This document shows positions 36,001 to 46,927 of a stretch of 64,000 nt of DNA, in pieces; the first letter of the stretch is position 1, and every line of letters starts with the position of its first letter. The translations under genes and the position numbers were made by a program. Source of the DNA: Canna indica (taxonomy: Eukaryota; Streptophyta; Magnoliopsida; Zingiberales; Cannaceae); NCBI GenBank assembly GCA_034359265.1, contig CP136892.1, positions 8,170,501 to 8,234,500 on the forward strand, given 5' to 3'. Below the pieces are notes generated by a model. That model worked only from the letters and a program-made list of their open reading frames with translations, ran no database searches and was not told the origin of the DNA.

Positions 36001-39000
36001 TGCCCAAAATCAATCTCAATCTTCCCTTGGCTTATGTTAAAAGAGAGACTACCAACAAAGGATAGACTACTCAAATGGAATTTGCAAATTGATCCAAATT
36101 GTCTGCTCTGCAATCTGGTTGAGGAAAAACATGACCACTTATTCATTCATTGCTCCTATATATGCTCAACAATGATGGCATCTACTATCTCTTTGCCAAC
36201 ACTCTTTCTTTCCACTCAATTATACTCCTTGGCGTCACACGAATAGCAGATGCCCACCAAGAACTAGAAACAAAGTTCTACTTCTCATGATTTGGAAAGC
36301 GAAGCTATAGTTTGAGCGAAACAACACAACTTTCAACAACAATTGCAAAACTTTTACTGAACTTGGAATCGAGGCTTCTATCCTTTATTCTCTTTGTACT
36401 TCCTCTTCTCCCTCTAGGGGGCTGTAACTATTTCTCTTTCACCTTAGCTATCTATCAACACTTTTGATTAATACAAGTCTCTTTATTTCAAAAAAAAAAA
36501 GAACAAGAAGGGAAATCGTATTCTAGGCATTAACAAAGTACCTCTTATTTAGGTAGCAGGAAGACAATGATTTCATAGGCAATTCCAAGGTTTCATTTTC
36601 GATTTTTAGCAAAATGGAAATAAAGAAAAAACTGCATTATAGTGGTTGCTAACCTTCATCTTGCTCGGTGTCACTCCCTTCATCTTCTGAAGATGTCCAA
36701 ACTCCGTCCTCAGAATATCTTCTGCTTGAAGAAAACACATCATCTGAAGGTTCTATGTCATCCAAGCATTGATCAAATGCAGGTATTGGTGATGGAGAAC
36801 CTGCACCAGTAAATATGAGATCAAGCAATTCACTAAGCTAGCGATGTAAAACCAAAAAAAAAAGCATCTCACACAGATATGAAAGAGAGAAGGGATGCAT
36901 AAATAGAATTTCACAGACATACCATCCTCATAGAACATAGGGTGATAAGGTGTCTTAGGTTCGGTTATTTTTTGCCGCACTGGTTTATTTGCTTCAATCT
37001 CAAACAAGTTTTCCTCATTCCATCTCACTCGACTCCTAAGAACAATAACACAAGAAATAGAAATTTGCTACATGAAGGTTAGATTATCCAATAAGGAGAA
37101 GTATAAGCATCTATTCAACAACAAACGACGATTATTCCTATATATTTCAGACACAATAATTTGCTTTCCTATTGTAAATACCAAATAATCTTAGGAAAAT
37201 CTCATCGCTATGGCAGTATCATTTTCTATTTTTTATAGTTTGTTAATTAGTTGCATTACAAGACTGAAAATAAACAATAACAGTTCATACCAATAGGAAA
37301 ATAAGCCGCAATCCTTCTACAATAGAACCTAAGAATGTTAACTGAAACTTGAACACAAGATATGAGGGGATAACTCCATAGGCTGAGCATAAGAGAAGGG
37401 AAGAGAAACAGAAGCGGAAAAATGAACCAAAATAGGTTCAAGATTATTTGTAAATCCAGAAAATAAAATAACATCACGTATTAAAATTTCAAGGTAGAAG
37501 GTACTAATTTGCACCTCACATTTACTAAAAAGAGCTTATTTGCCCTCCACTTTTTTTTTGCTCAAAATTATCCAAAGTGTTTTAAAAATCATTGCTATTA
37601 TGCCCCTTACATTGGGACGGCGTCAAGAATATGTTAACGGAGCTGATGTGTGATGTGACGTGTCATTCACTAATATAATTACCGGACACGTCATCTAACA
37701 AAGGTACTATTTTGCCCCCCACGTTTATCTGAAGGCTCTATTTTGCCTCTCAAGTTTTTTGGAGCAAAAATACCCCTACAGTAACGAAAAAAGATGCAAA
37801 ATTACCTTATTTTTAAAACGTTATCAGTTATCCATATCTCATTAACAATATTGACGTGACATTTGATATGTCAAATTTTGAATAAAATGCTCTCCACATC
37901 AACGTAGGACCCACATTCTACTAACCCACTGTCCCGCCGATGTCGCTACCTATCTTTCCTGTCGTGTCGACCATGTCACCCGACGCGCAAAGGGCACGAA
38001 ATGTGGTCGTAGACTAGTGTGAGGAGGATGATGAAGACGACGAGAAAGATGGGTAGCGATGCTGGCGAGACAGTGAGTTAGTGAACGTGGGTCCCACGCT
38101 GACGTGGAGGACATTTTAGTCAAAATTTAACATGTCACATGTCACGTTAGTATCATTATTCATTAACAGATATGACAACATTTAAAAAATAAGGTAATTT
38201 TTTGCACTTTTTTTTGTTACTGTAAGGGCATTTTTTGCTCCAAAAAAATATGAGAGGCAAAAAAGAGTCTCAAGACAAATATGGGGGGCAAAATAGTACC
38301 TTTGGCTGATGACGTGTTGGGTGATTGTATTAGTGAATGACACGTAAGCTGCGTTAACGAATTCTTGATGTCGTTCCAGCATCAAGGGCAATATAACAAT
38401 ATTTTAAAAATATTTTAGGTAATTTTGGACCAAAAAACATGATGGGCAAATAAGCTCTTTCTAACAAACGTGATGGACAAATTAGTACATTCTAGATTTA
38501 TAAATGGTAAAAAACCAGAATGTTTTAAGATTTTTATTTTTGTTTTCTGTAAGGAAAAGTAAGCCAAAAAGAAGAATACATCTCAGGCGATGAACTGGCA
38601 GATGTGTAATTTTCATCAATGTAGCTAAGAACACAATGTTGCAAAAACTAAAGGGCTTACACAAATTTTTCTCTTCATAGATGATTATAGGTAGAATTGA
38701 GAATTATACATAATGCAAAAAAGAGTCATATAAATTTTCTTTTTGTTGGTATCTATAAGAAGAAAGAACTCAAGAACAAGCCACACTGCACACTAATGTA
38801 AATTCTTTGGGAGATGGGTGATTAAAGCAAATCTAAACAAAGCATCCCAAATGCACTAACACATCATCACCTTAAATTATGTAAGTAGAGTTCTGGTGCA
38901 TCAGCTAAGTAGTTAATCTTCTCTTTGTTTTTATCTTGGAAATTTTCAAGAGGAAGATGCACCCTCAAATACACAACACCCAGTATCATTGGATAAAAAA

Positions 39001-39117
39001 GAAAGCAGAATATTTACCAATTGAATAATTGAAATAAAAAATTTCTTCGAAAATATTTTTACAGAACTTGCAATAGCATCTAATGAGTTAAGAAAAAATA
39101 AATAGTACTAACCCCAT
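30054..39117 (-). CDS. Protein phosphatase inhibitor 2 (PP1 regulator)
   Basis: Minus-strand coding segments 39113-39117, 36923-37035, 36654-36800 and 30054-30241 join in frame to 150 residues; all introns are GT-AG. The protein belongs to the inhibitor-2 family, small disordered regulators of type 1 protein phosphatase in nucleus and cytosol. Visible family marks: RVRWNEENL at 4-12 (RVxF-like docking segment), [15 protein letters not shown] at 21-35 (matching the phosphorylated TPYH segment, T30), acidic SSEDE at 76-80, and [17 protein letters not shown] at 96-112 (the HYN region that enters the phosphatase active site). The start exon gives only ATG GG; its frame is confirmed by the next exon reading MGSRVRW. 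Length fits plant members. The 30242-36653 intron is swollen by LINEs. Confidence 0.9.
30312..31003. repeat. Segmental duplication, block B (in PPI-2 intron)
   Basis: This is the shorter counterpart of block A (27867-30007), lying inside the last PPI-2 intron. The last coding exon of PPI-2 sits between the two blocks. Identity by eye is moderate, so the event is not recent. Confidence 0.65.
31217..31740. mobile_element. 524-bp hAT-type MITE in PPI-2 intron
   Basis: Ends TAGAGGTGGCAATG and CATTGCCACCTCTA are perfect inverted repeats. The 8-bp duplication GCTTGATG flanks it exactly (31209-31216 and 31741-31748). The interior is GC-rich and non-coding. It shares its terminal repeats with the element at 46928-47408. 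Confidence 0.95.
31711..31918. repeat. 104-bp tandem duplication at the MITE's right end
   Basis: TAGCACGGGCACAATGCATT and what follows start at 31711 and again at 31815. The duplication includes the last 30 bp of the hAT MITE plus flanking DNA, so it happened after the MITE inserted. Confidence 0.9.
32308..34766 (-). mobile_element. 5'-truncated L1-type LINE, copy B, in PPI-2 intron
   Basis: The element runs on the minus strand: its 3' poly(A) appears as poly(T) at about 32307-32315 and its truncated 5' end is at about 34766. An 18-bp target duplication AGTGAATAATTTGTCTCT (32290-32307) recurs at 34767-34784 with one mismatch. Orientation is the same as the PPI-2 transcript. An inverted third copy of the duplicated sequence lies just inside the 5' end. 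Confidence 0.88.
32340..34629 (-). pseudogene. LINE reverse transcriptase and zf-RVT remnant, copy B
   Basis: Minus-strand frame 34629-33949 covers reverse transcriptase fingers and palm: [13 protein letters not shown] (first catalytic Asp), [16 protein letters not shown], then HFLFC. The next frame 33977-33438 has [10 protein letters not shown] (the catalytic DD box, slightly altered) and [13 protein letters not shown]. Frame 33241-32921 continues, and 32783-32340 carries the zinc-binding [12 protein letters not shown] and [10 protein letters not shown]. Frameshifts separate the segments and the N-terminal endonuclease is missing, so it is dead. Confidence 0.85.
34734..34788. repeat. Perfect 21-bp inverted repeat at the LINE B 5' junction
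   Basis: 34734-34754 is the exact reverse complement of 34768-34788 with a 13-bp loop. The right arm overlaps the LINE B target duplication. The left arm is therefore an inverted copy of flanking DNA placed inside the 5' end of the element. Confidence 0.92.
34937..36499 (+). mobile_element. 5'-truncated LINE, copy C, head-to-head with copy B
   Basis: A perfect 16-bp duplication AGAACAAGAAGGGAAA flanks it (34921-34936 and 36500-36515). It ends in a poly(A) run (36490-36500). Orientation is opposite to copy B, with 170 bp between them. The content is reverse transcriptase thumb through zf-RVT and a 3' UTR. Confidence 0.93.
34976..36246 (+). pseudogene. LINE reverse transcriptase/zf-RVT remnant, copy C
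   Basis: The frame starts past the catalytic box with [19 protein letters not shown] and continues [20 protein letters not shown] and [12 protein letters not shown]. After stops (around 35305 and 35570) it continues with [20 protein letters not shown] and then the zinc-binding [17 protein letters not shown] at about 36090-36150. It is a different LINE lineage from copies A and B judging by sequence. Not functional. Confidence 0.8.
37500..38490. mobile_element. 1-kb foldback element in PPI-2 intron
   Basis: Left arm 37500-37958 and right arm 38044-38490 are inverted copies over almost their whole length, with an 85-bp loop. Matching pairs include GGTACTATTTTGCCCCCCA with its complement and TTTGGAGCAAAAA with its complement. 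TIR ends read GTACTAATTTG. No coding capacity and no clear target duplication. It resembles long-TIR non-autonomous MULE or foldback elements. Confidence 0.85.
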
Positions 39118-39172
39118 TCTTTGAAATTTTAGATCCTCTGTCTGGAAAATTCTTGATTACTATATGATTCAC
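39113..39172 (-). other. PPI-2 exon 2: 5' UTR end and start codon
   Basis: On the minus strand the acceptor AG is at 39173-39174 and the donor GT at 39111-39112. Only the last five bases (ATGGG, ATG at 39115-39117) are coding. This exon is inferred from splice sites and from the in-frame join to RVRWNEE. Confidence 0.65.
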
Positions 39173-39926
39173 CTGTATGTGTGAAATAAATGTTTAACCA
39201 CAAAATTAAAATTTTATCAGCCAAAGAAGCACATGCACACACACATATATCTCACAAAGTTTAACTCTAAAGATATCTTCTGAAAATAAGCAACAAGGGA
39301 AATAAGCAACAAAGGCATAACGGAAGATTATCATTCAACCTAAACTAAACTGGCCAAGGAGAGAAAGCAAAAGGAACAAAAGATTAGCATTACAAAGCTA
39401 TAATAATTAACACCAGCCAATAGTATAATAAACGAAAGGACACATGGACAAAATCCCAATCTTTAACCGGAGGAAACCATAATAGTAAAAAGAAAAGGGA
39501 AAAATGTTATCTTTTGAGAAAATTCAGAACTCTACACATCAGCTGAACCTTAATTGCTTCCATAAATAACGAGAGAAAAAACGCATTCGCCGTATGTTCC
39601 TGATTCGGTAATCATACAACTGCGAATAACTTTTAGATGGATGAATAAAAAATTAACAGTAATAAATTTACCATTCATCAAGAGGAATAGAAATGAAAGC
39701 GTGATCATATCAAAAATTTAATCGGATTAATTCTAGCATATTGTTGCTGACGTTATAAATCATTCAAATCACGACGCTTACGAAAAGGGGCTTCTTCTTT
39801 TTTCTTTCGATAGATGAATCATAATAAACCTAATTCTTCATAGTTCATACCCAAAAGAAAAAGGACACATGGAAACATCAAAACAAGAACAATGTATATA
39901 AAAGAAAATCAACCAAACGAACTTAC

Positions 39927-40030
39927 AATTAAGGTGGCAGATTGTGTGCCTTTCGGATGCAATTTATGGTTCTCGATATGGTGCGTGTTCTTGAGAAGCT
40001 GGTTTTTTCAAGGGAGGCCAATGCTTTAAA
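39927..40030 (-). other. Probable PPI-2 non-coding first exon and promoter side
   Basis: A strong donor GTAAGT (minus strand, 39921-39926) follows a GC-richer stretch of about 100 bases. Upstream on the minus strand there is a TTTTTAAAG-like sequence near 40025-40035 that may serve as a TATA-type element. Transcript evidence would be needed to fix the start. Confidence 0.45.
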
Positions 40031-40079
40031 AAGAGTTGAAAATAGACGGGTCCGATCCACGTTGAAAGGCGAGTGTCCA

Positions 40080-40615
40080 ATGACACCCCTCAAATCTCTA
40101 ATATAAGTTATATATCAAATTTAGTTTGATATCCTAATTTATTTATTGAAACACACACTTTCTTTTATTTACTTTAGTAAAGATAAATAATTTAAGTTTA
40201 ATTTAATTATTTAAGTTAATTTTAATTAAATTAACTTACATAAATCAGTTTTAATTAAATTATATTACTTATGTTATTTTTATTTAAACTAAATTTCTTG
40301 TGCTAACTTCAATTAAATTAAATTAAATTATTTTTTAAAAATAATAATGATTGAGGATAAAAGTCTTCCATAATGTTAATTATAATTAAATTAAATTATT
40401 TAGTTTAATTTTAACTAAATTTGATAGGTTACTTTTAGTTAAATTAATTACTTAATTTAATAAATAAAAATTTCTTTGATTTAATTATATTTTTTATTTT
40501 TAAAAAATTAAATTACTTATGTTAATACTAATGAATTAATTGTGTAGTATTTTTCATGATATAGAAATTTGTAGGAATAATCATAACAGTAATTGTTTTA
40601 TAATTTTTTATTTAT
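40080..40615. other. AT-rich DNA between PPI-2 and the solo LTR
   Basis: Very AT-rich, with repeated TTTAATTAAATTAA-type words. No gene seen. This is the immediate upstream region of PPI-2. Confidence 0.6.
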
Positions 40616-42055
40616 TGTAATACCCGTGAAAATTAATGATCTTGTATATTGGTTTTTGCGGGGTGAGCTCAACGTGCATGACGCGCGCGGAGTTGATCGC
40701 GGATGGATGCAACTTGAGGTGAGGCCCTTGCTCAATTTAAATTATCTGATTATAGTGATAACTATTGTGTTAAGTTCGAGTTGGATTCGAGTCGAGTCCG
40801 AGGGTGCGATCGGAGCTCGAATCGAACTCGTTTTGAGCAAGTTGGGTCGAGTTAAGTGAGAAAGGCCATTGTGGTAATTTATCATTTAAATAAATAATTA
40901 ATAATATAAGGCATGCCTGGGATCGTACGACTCCAAGGAGGAGCCGTACGCATACCTAGGTAGCGAGAGGAAGAAGGAGAACTTGATGGGGATTTTGGTC
41001 GGGAAATCGGAGCTTTGTCGGAATTGGTTCGTCGCGAGGCTTCAACATCGCCTTCGCTTCCCTTAAATATGATTTTAGGTAAGTGGTTCATCCTAAAATC
41101 CCTAGATTTGATAATAGGGGCTGCCGATCCTAGTTGATGGATTTGGTAGCGATTTCGATTCGTTTTCTTGCGACTAGATTATCTTTTGTGCATGATTGTT
41201 GCCTCAGGTTGTTTGTAGGGCGCCTCCTTGAGGTTTTGAGTGGGCGGCAGCCCTAGGGCATGCCCCCAAACCTTAGGAAGAGCCCCGCCCTATTGTAGTG
41301 TTTAATTATGAAATTCAATGATTTATAACATGCTAGAAATTCAAATGTTGTTGTGGCCTAGGGTGGCCGAGTAACCCTAAGAGTGTAGGGTACCCTTGAG
41401 GGTAATTAAATGAGTTTTCCTTGATTAAATATTGTCATCATGCTATGCTCAAATTATTAAAGTAAATATTTTATATATGCTAAAAATTGTGCTATGTATG
41501 CTGGAATTTCCTAAGGGTATGCTGAATTTACATTTTATATTGTCGGAAATGGTATTACATGCTGTAAAATGCCAGTATAATATATCGATCTTTATGTACG
41601 TTTCATTCTGTGAATTTTGAGTACAATATTATAACATGATTAGTTGTGTACGAACAGTAATCAGACTGATCAAGTAGGCTGGAAATTATGTAATGCTTAT
41701 TAAATGAGTCAAGTTGCGAGCCTGGGACGACACTCCTTGGCTTGCTCTAGATGTAGTGGTTGAACCTATATGAACAACGGGTTGTTCAGACATTTCTATG
41801 CTCAGGACGAGGGTATAAGCCCTCGAGTGAAAATTAGGAAAAAGACCCATAGAGGGTTGAAATTTCGGCTATGGACCAAATTTTCGTGAGACTTTAAGAA
41901 ACTTAGAATATTATGATGTTTCATTAAATCAGAAAACCCTTTGATAGATGTGGTATTCCTTTTCGTTGTCCGAGAATTTCTACAAGTTCGGATGAGATTT
42001 CGAACGAGTATGTTGTGGTGGGGAGGTACGTCGTGCAAAAATTTCTTGTCAAAAT

Positions 42056-42374
42056 TGTTGCCCGGGTTGTGTCAGCAATTGTCCTGTTGCGGAGGCCGGG
42101 TTTGGCCAAGTCACATTCGAACGCCGGGGGCGCTCGGGCTACTATACGGTATAAGATGAGGGTTGCGCCCTTTCCCTTCACCAATTGGTTTGGGGAAAGT
42201 TGGTAGCACCAGATACTGGGAGCTGGTATCAGAGTCGGGGTCCCGAGTTCGAATCCCAACGGGTAATTGTTGAGGGGGGAGATTGTTGGCCGGGTTGTGT
42301 TAGCAATTGTCCTGTGGTGGAGGCCAGGTTTGGCCAAGTCACATTTGAACGCCAGGGGCGCTCGGGCTACTATA
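42056..42374 (+). mobile_element. TRIM-like mini-retroelement nested in the solo LTR
   Basis: Two 91-bp direct repeats (42056-42146 and 42284-42374) begin TGTTG. Between them are TGGTATCAGAG at 42224-42234, the standard primer-binding site for initiator methionine tRNA, and a purine tract TTGAGGGGGGAGA (about 42270-42282) directly before the second repeat. This is the layout of a TRIM. The left LTR would run to 42223 (168 bp); the right one is cut after 91 bp. No coding capacity. Confidence 0.75.
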
Positions 42375-43079
42375 ACGAACTTAGGTTGAATTTAATTTTT
42401 TTAGCCTTCTTCTTGCATGCTTCATTTTCGGGTTCCGGCTTTCAACGTGCGTCAACTTGGAGAGCTTTCCATGTGTTCTTTAAACTCGACCAAGACGTCT
42501 TTGGTGCACACGTCGAACTTCGAGAGATTTTCACGACGAATCGGAATGCGACAATCAATGTCCTTTCGATTTTCTGATTTCTTCAATATTTCTGATCGAG
42601 GACATCAAGAGCTAATTGATATGGAACCTGGAAATATTTATTAATGAAACATTAGTTCCATGTTTGTTATCATCAAAACCGAGATTAAGACCAAGGTAAA
42701 AAAAAAAACCTTAGGCCAACACTTATGTCTCAACCTAGAATCAACTCATGTGCAATGCGCACCACTCGGGCCCATTCGGTCCTAAGTCAACTCGTGCGCA
42801 ATGCACACCACTCGGCCCAATCACATGCACATCCAAAATCATGTCCATTAAGGGAATAGATTATACATTTGTAATGAAGTAAATTACTCGGGTAAATACG
42901 ACATAATTCACATTTCTCGGTGCACACTAGGTAGCACTCGCTCGCCCTCCACTTGGCCCAATTAAATTATTCACCGCCATATTACCCTCCACTAACACCT
43001 CAATAAATTGCCTTACCATTTTCTATTCAAGAACCCTAACATCCGTGGCGGTCGTCGCGTAGCGAAATGCCATGTTTTT

Positions 43080-44036
43080 GTTGATGAAATGATCACACTA
43101 GAGGAGGGTGAATAGTGTATTTACTAATCTTTTTACCAAAATCCGATTTTAATCGTTTCTTTGGTTACTTAGACAAATTGCAAGATGAGTAGCAAGCGGA
43201 AGCAAAGTAAATGTGATAATGAAATAAACACAAGTAGAATCAATACAGACACAATTATTTATAGTGGTTCGGCCCCAATGCCTACTCCACTACCTAAGCA
43301 CCCCGCTTAGGATATCCAAATTAAATTTTACTAGATTAATCTTGTTTCCCTTACAACGAGGTCTTTGACCCGAAGAGTCTTGCTCTCAACCTAAGACACT
43401 TTCACATCCGGAAGTCTCCGCCTTCTTATCGAGAGCACTCTTACACCTCAACCTAAGGGACAACTCAGCTAATCCTAGTAAACATTGTGATAAGTTCTTT
43501 TTTTTCCTCTTCTTGGAATAGAATTATTTTTTGATTTGTTTTTACTTAAATTTACTTGAGCTTGTAAAAAGACCTTGTGTGTGGTCTTGTGTGTAAGTGG
43601 TTACCTTGGTGTATAAGGTGTAAAGTCACTTGTGTAAACCAAGTTAGGAGTAGGTCTTAGGAATTGAGGTGGGAAAGCTCACTCGTTAGGAAGGCGGGAT
43701 ACTTCGGGGTGTGAAAGTGCCTTTGAGGTGAGTGTAGGGTCTTTCCGGTGCAAAGTCCTCAATTGTAAGCTACTCATAATTTAGTAAATTTGGGTGTGAA
43801 ATATTAAGCACGGTGCTTAGGTAGTGGAGTAGGCATTGGGGCCGAACCACTATAAATAATTGTGTTGGATTGCCTCTTTTGAGTTTGCTTAATTTTCTTA
43901 CTTATTGCTTCTGCATTGAATATTAAAATTGTGAATTGCCTAAGTTGTAAGAAACGATTAAAAACGAAATTAAGCGATAAGATTTAGTTGACATACTATT
44001 CACCCCCCCCTCTAGTGTGACCATTTCAACCAACAA
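43080..44036. mobile_element. Inverted-repeat element nested in the solo LTR
   Basis: Left arm marks (TCACACTAGAGGAGGGTGAA at about 43093, GTGGTTCGGCCCCAATGCC at about 43263) return inverted at 44010 and 43840. The central 43500-43750 part is not self-complementary. The outer ends read GTTGATGAAATG and CATTTCAACCAAC. No gene and no proven target duplication; the class is uncertain (long-TIR DNA element or rearranged LTR). Confidence 0.7.
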
Positions 44037-44815
44037 TAAGTCGGTGAGCCACGTCGACGACTAACCCAAGTGGCATAGGTCGGAGGGCCTTTCCCGACCG
44101 AGTTTTGGGCACTGATACAAGAGGGCCTTCCTAGCTCAGTTAGCTTGAGGCGGGAAGTTCGCTAGGATGGCCAGCCTAGCGAGCAACCTTCGAGTTGTAG
44201 GCGGGTAACTTCAGGATTGTTTTTAATTAGGTCGGGTCAGACCGTGTAGTGCGCGTAGCACGAGACGACTGGTGCAAATTGTTATTATGATTTACATCTG
44301 TTATATGAACATTGAGTTACTTAGTATATTTATTTATTCATGTGGTTTGGCTTGGTGATGGTCAAGACGACCACTCACTGAGTTCTTTTGAACTCACTAT
44401 TCTTTCATTGGCACTGTTTTGCAAAGCGTGATCATTGAGGTATGCACGATTGGTGGCGACGGACTCCGATGGCGATCTAGCTTTCTTTGAACATGTGAAT
44501 TTATGTAGTGTTGTCGCTAGTACCTTGGATATGTAGTCATGCTTGAGTTTGGTACTTGGTTTGCTACTTTTATAAATAAATGTTTATGTTATGTTAACAT
44601 GAGTTATTAAATTGCATGATTGATGTGGTTGTATGGTCTAGACTTCGAGGTGTTTGTCCGCACTCTGGCCAGGCGCGTAAATCGGTTTTGGGGCATGACA
44701 TTTATTACAAAATATTTTTATATTAAATTAATAAACTTTGATGTCTATTTAGAATTTATTTATTTATATGTAAATTACTCTCATCATAATATTATTGATA
44801 GTAAATTTAAAAATA

Positions 44816-45367
44816 GGGTAATTACCTAAATATATCTTGAATTATGGACTTTGTCTCATTTGTAGCCAATTTTAAAATATTACCTAATTATATCCTGAAC
44901 TTTGACATTTATCTCAATTACATCCTTCCGTCAACTCTCCGTCAGCAGCACTGTTAAGATAATGACGTGACACTCTGACGTGGATTAAAACAATAATTTT
45001 TATTAAAAAAAATATAAAAAATTATTTTAATTTATATAAAATAATATTTGTTATTTTATATTAAAAATCACTCCGAGCCATGTTGGGAGTGAACATGGAA
45101 AGATTTTTTAATATAAAATATAAAATATTATTTAATATTATTTAATATAATTTGACATAATTTTTTAAATATTTTTTAAATAAAAAATATTATTTTAATC
45201 CACGTTAGAGCATCACGTCATCGCCTTAACGGTGCTGCTGACGGAGAGTTGACGGGAGGACATAATTGAGACAAATGTCAAAGTTCGAGATATAATTTGA
45301 TAATATTTTAAAATTGACCATAAATGAGACAAAATGCATAGTTCAGGATATATTTAGGTAATTACCC
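44816..45367. mobile_element. 552-bp MULE-type MITE
   Basis: Inverted repeats of about 180 bp start GGGTAATTACCTAA and end TTAGGTAATTACCC. A perfect 9-bp duplication TTAAAAATA flanks it (44807-44815 and 45368-45376), the size typical of Mutator-type elements. No coding capacity. Confidence 0.95.
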
Positions 45368-45499
45368 TTAAAAATATTGCAACCTATAGTTCTAGAGTCC
45401 TCACTTCGCCACTCGATCCGGTTCTTCCATGTGGCCCAAATGAAACCGAACCAGATCCAATCAGTTCACGATTTATTCTGTTGTACACCCTTTTTAAAA

Positions 45500-46387
45500 G
45501 GGTAGAAGTGCAGATTTGGTCTTATAAGTTTTTAATGTTTTGGACTTTAGTCATATAAAATTCATTTTGATATTTTTAGTCATATAAGTTTGCTCCGTAG
45601 TACAGATTCGGTCATATTCGTGATGGTCCGTTAACTCTCTGTCAATGTGGACTAACACCGTTCATACACGTTGACAAATTTGATCATATAAGTTTCAATT
45701 CAAAATTTTTAATCATATATGTTTGTCCCGTATCACAGATTTGGTCCTATATATTTGTCTCGTAGCACAAATTTGGTCCAATATATTTGCCCCATAGCAT
45801 AAAATTGATCATATTTGTGATGGTCCGTTAACTCTCCGTCCATAAAAAAGTAAACGTTGTTATGTCCATGTTGACGGAGTTAACGAATAAGACCAAATCT
45901 ATGTTACGAAGCAAACTTATACATGTTACAGAGCAATTACGGAGTTAACATACCAAAAGTTGTCTATATGTCGGTCTGTCATATAGATTTGGCCATATCC
46001 ACGACAGTCTGTTAACTCCGTCAACATGGACAAAACATCGTTTATTTTTTCGTGGATGGAGAGTCGTCGCGGATATGACCAAATATGTGCTACGGAGCAA
46101 ACATATTGGATCAAATATGTGCTACAGGGCAAACATATTGGATCAAATCTGTGCTACAGGGCAAACATAGAGAATTGAAAATTTCAAAATGAAACTTATA
46201 TGACCAAATTTGTCAACGTGTATGAACGGCGTTAGTCCACATTAACGTAGAGTTAACGGGTCGTCACATATAGGACAAAATCTATGCTACATAGTAAACT
46301 TATAAGACTGAAAATACTAAAATGAAATTTATAGGAACAAAGTCTAAAAAATTAAAAATATATAGGACCAAATCTGCACTTCTACCC
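45500..46387. mobile_element. 888-bp long-TIR MITE (MULE-type)
   Basis: The ends GGGTAGAAGTGCAG and CTGCACTTCTACCC begin inverted repeats of about 160 bp (AGATTTGGTC, GTTAACTC). Flanks share TTTTAAAA but the 9-bp duplication is ambiguous because the site is itself palindromic. The interior has repeated ATTTGGTC/GACCAAAT units on both strands. Confidence 0.8.
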
Positions 46388-46689
46388 TTTTAAAAGGTTT
46401 GCTAGGTTAACCAGTAAGAGCCCGTTTGGTACCTTGTATAAGCCTCATGTATAGTATTAGGATAATACTATACAATATTTGGAAAGAGTATTAACTAATA
46501 CATGCACTAAAAATAGTACACCATAACCTGCCATAAGCTGTATTAATAATACACACCCAAAACTCTTCATTAGTCTGCACTAGAACTTTGAATATTTTGG
46601 ATACTCATTTTATCTCCGGCAAAAAATTAAAAAATATGAAAAAAACAATTTTAATTTATGAAATATTTTTAATGATAAAATATATCATA

Positions 46690-46862
46690 TAATTTTTATA
46701 TTATATTATATATTATATATATTATATTATATTATATTATATTATATAATATTTTATTATATATAATATTATATTTTATTATATATAATATTATATTATA
46801 TTATTATAATATAATACATATAATATAATATTATAGTGTATATTATATTATATTATATTATC
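46690..46862. repeat. TATTATAT-type AT-rich simple repeat
   Basis: Almost entirely A and T, built of TATTA/TAATA words that are self-complementary, within the Tourist-like MITE. Confidence 0.9.
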
Positions 46863-46927
46863 CAGGTTAGTCAATACAGATTAGTCCACAGAAACTAATA
46901 CTATACAGGCTAGTACATATGTGCACT

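Larger units (their letters stand above)
40616..44700. mobile_element. 4.1-kb solo LTR of a gypsy-type retrotransposon
   Basis: It starts TGTAATACCC and ends GGGGCATGACA, with the TG...CA termini usual for LTRs; the TGTAATACCC start and GCATGACA end are common in Tekay/Del-type gypsy LTRs. The 5-bp duplication TTTAT is perfect at 40611-40615 and 44701-44705. No internal gag-pol is present, so it is a solo LTR left by recombination between LTRs. Nested elements account for part of the length. The alternative, a chance TTTAT match in AT-rich DNA, is unlikely given both termini. Confidence 0.75.

Noticed and set aside
42224..42260. tRNA-like B-box (GTTCGAATCCC) near 42247
   Set aside because: No A-box or cloverleaf fits; the place next to TGGTATCAGAG explains it as part of a retroelement primer-binding region.
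42056..42374. Cassandra-type element (LTR with 5S RNA sequence)
   Set aside because: The 5S internal promoter words were looked for and not seen.
42185..42577. 130-residue open frame in the solo LTR
   Set aside because: It runs across the TRIM-like repeat, primer site and unrelated LTR sequence; no protein family.
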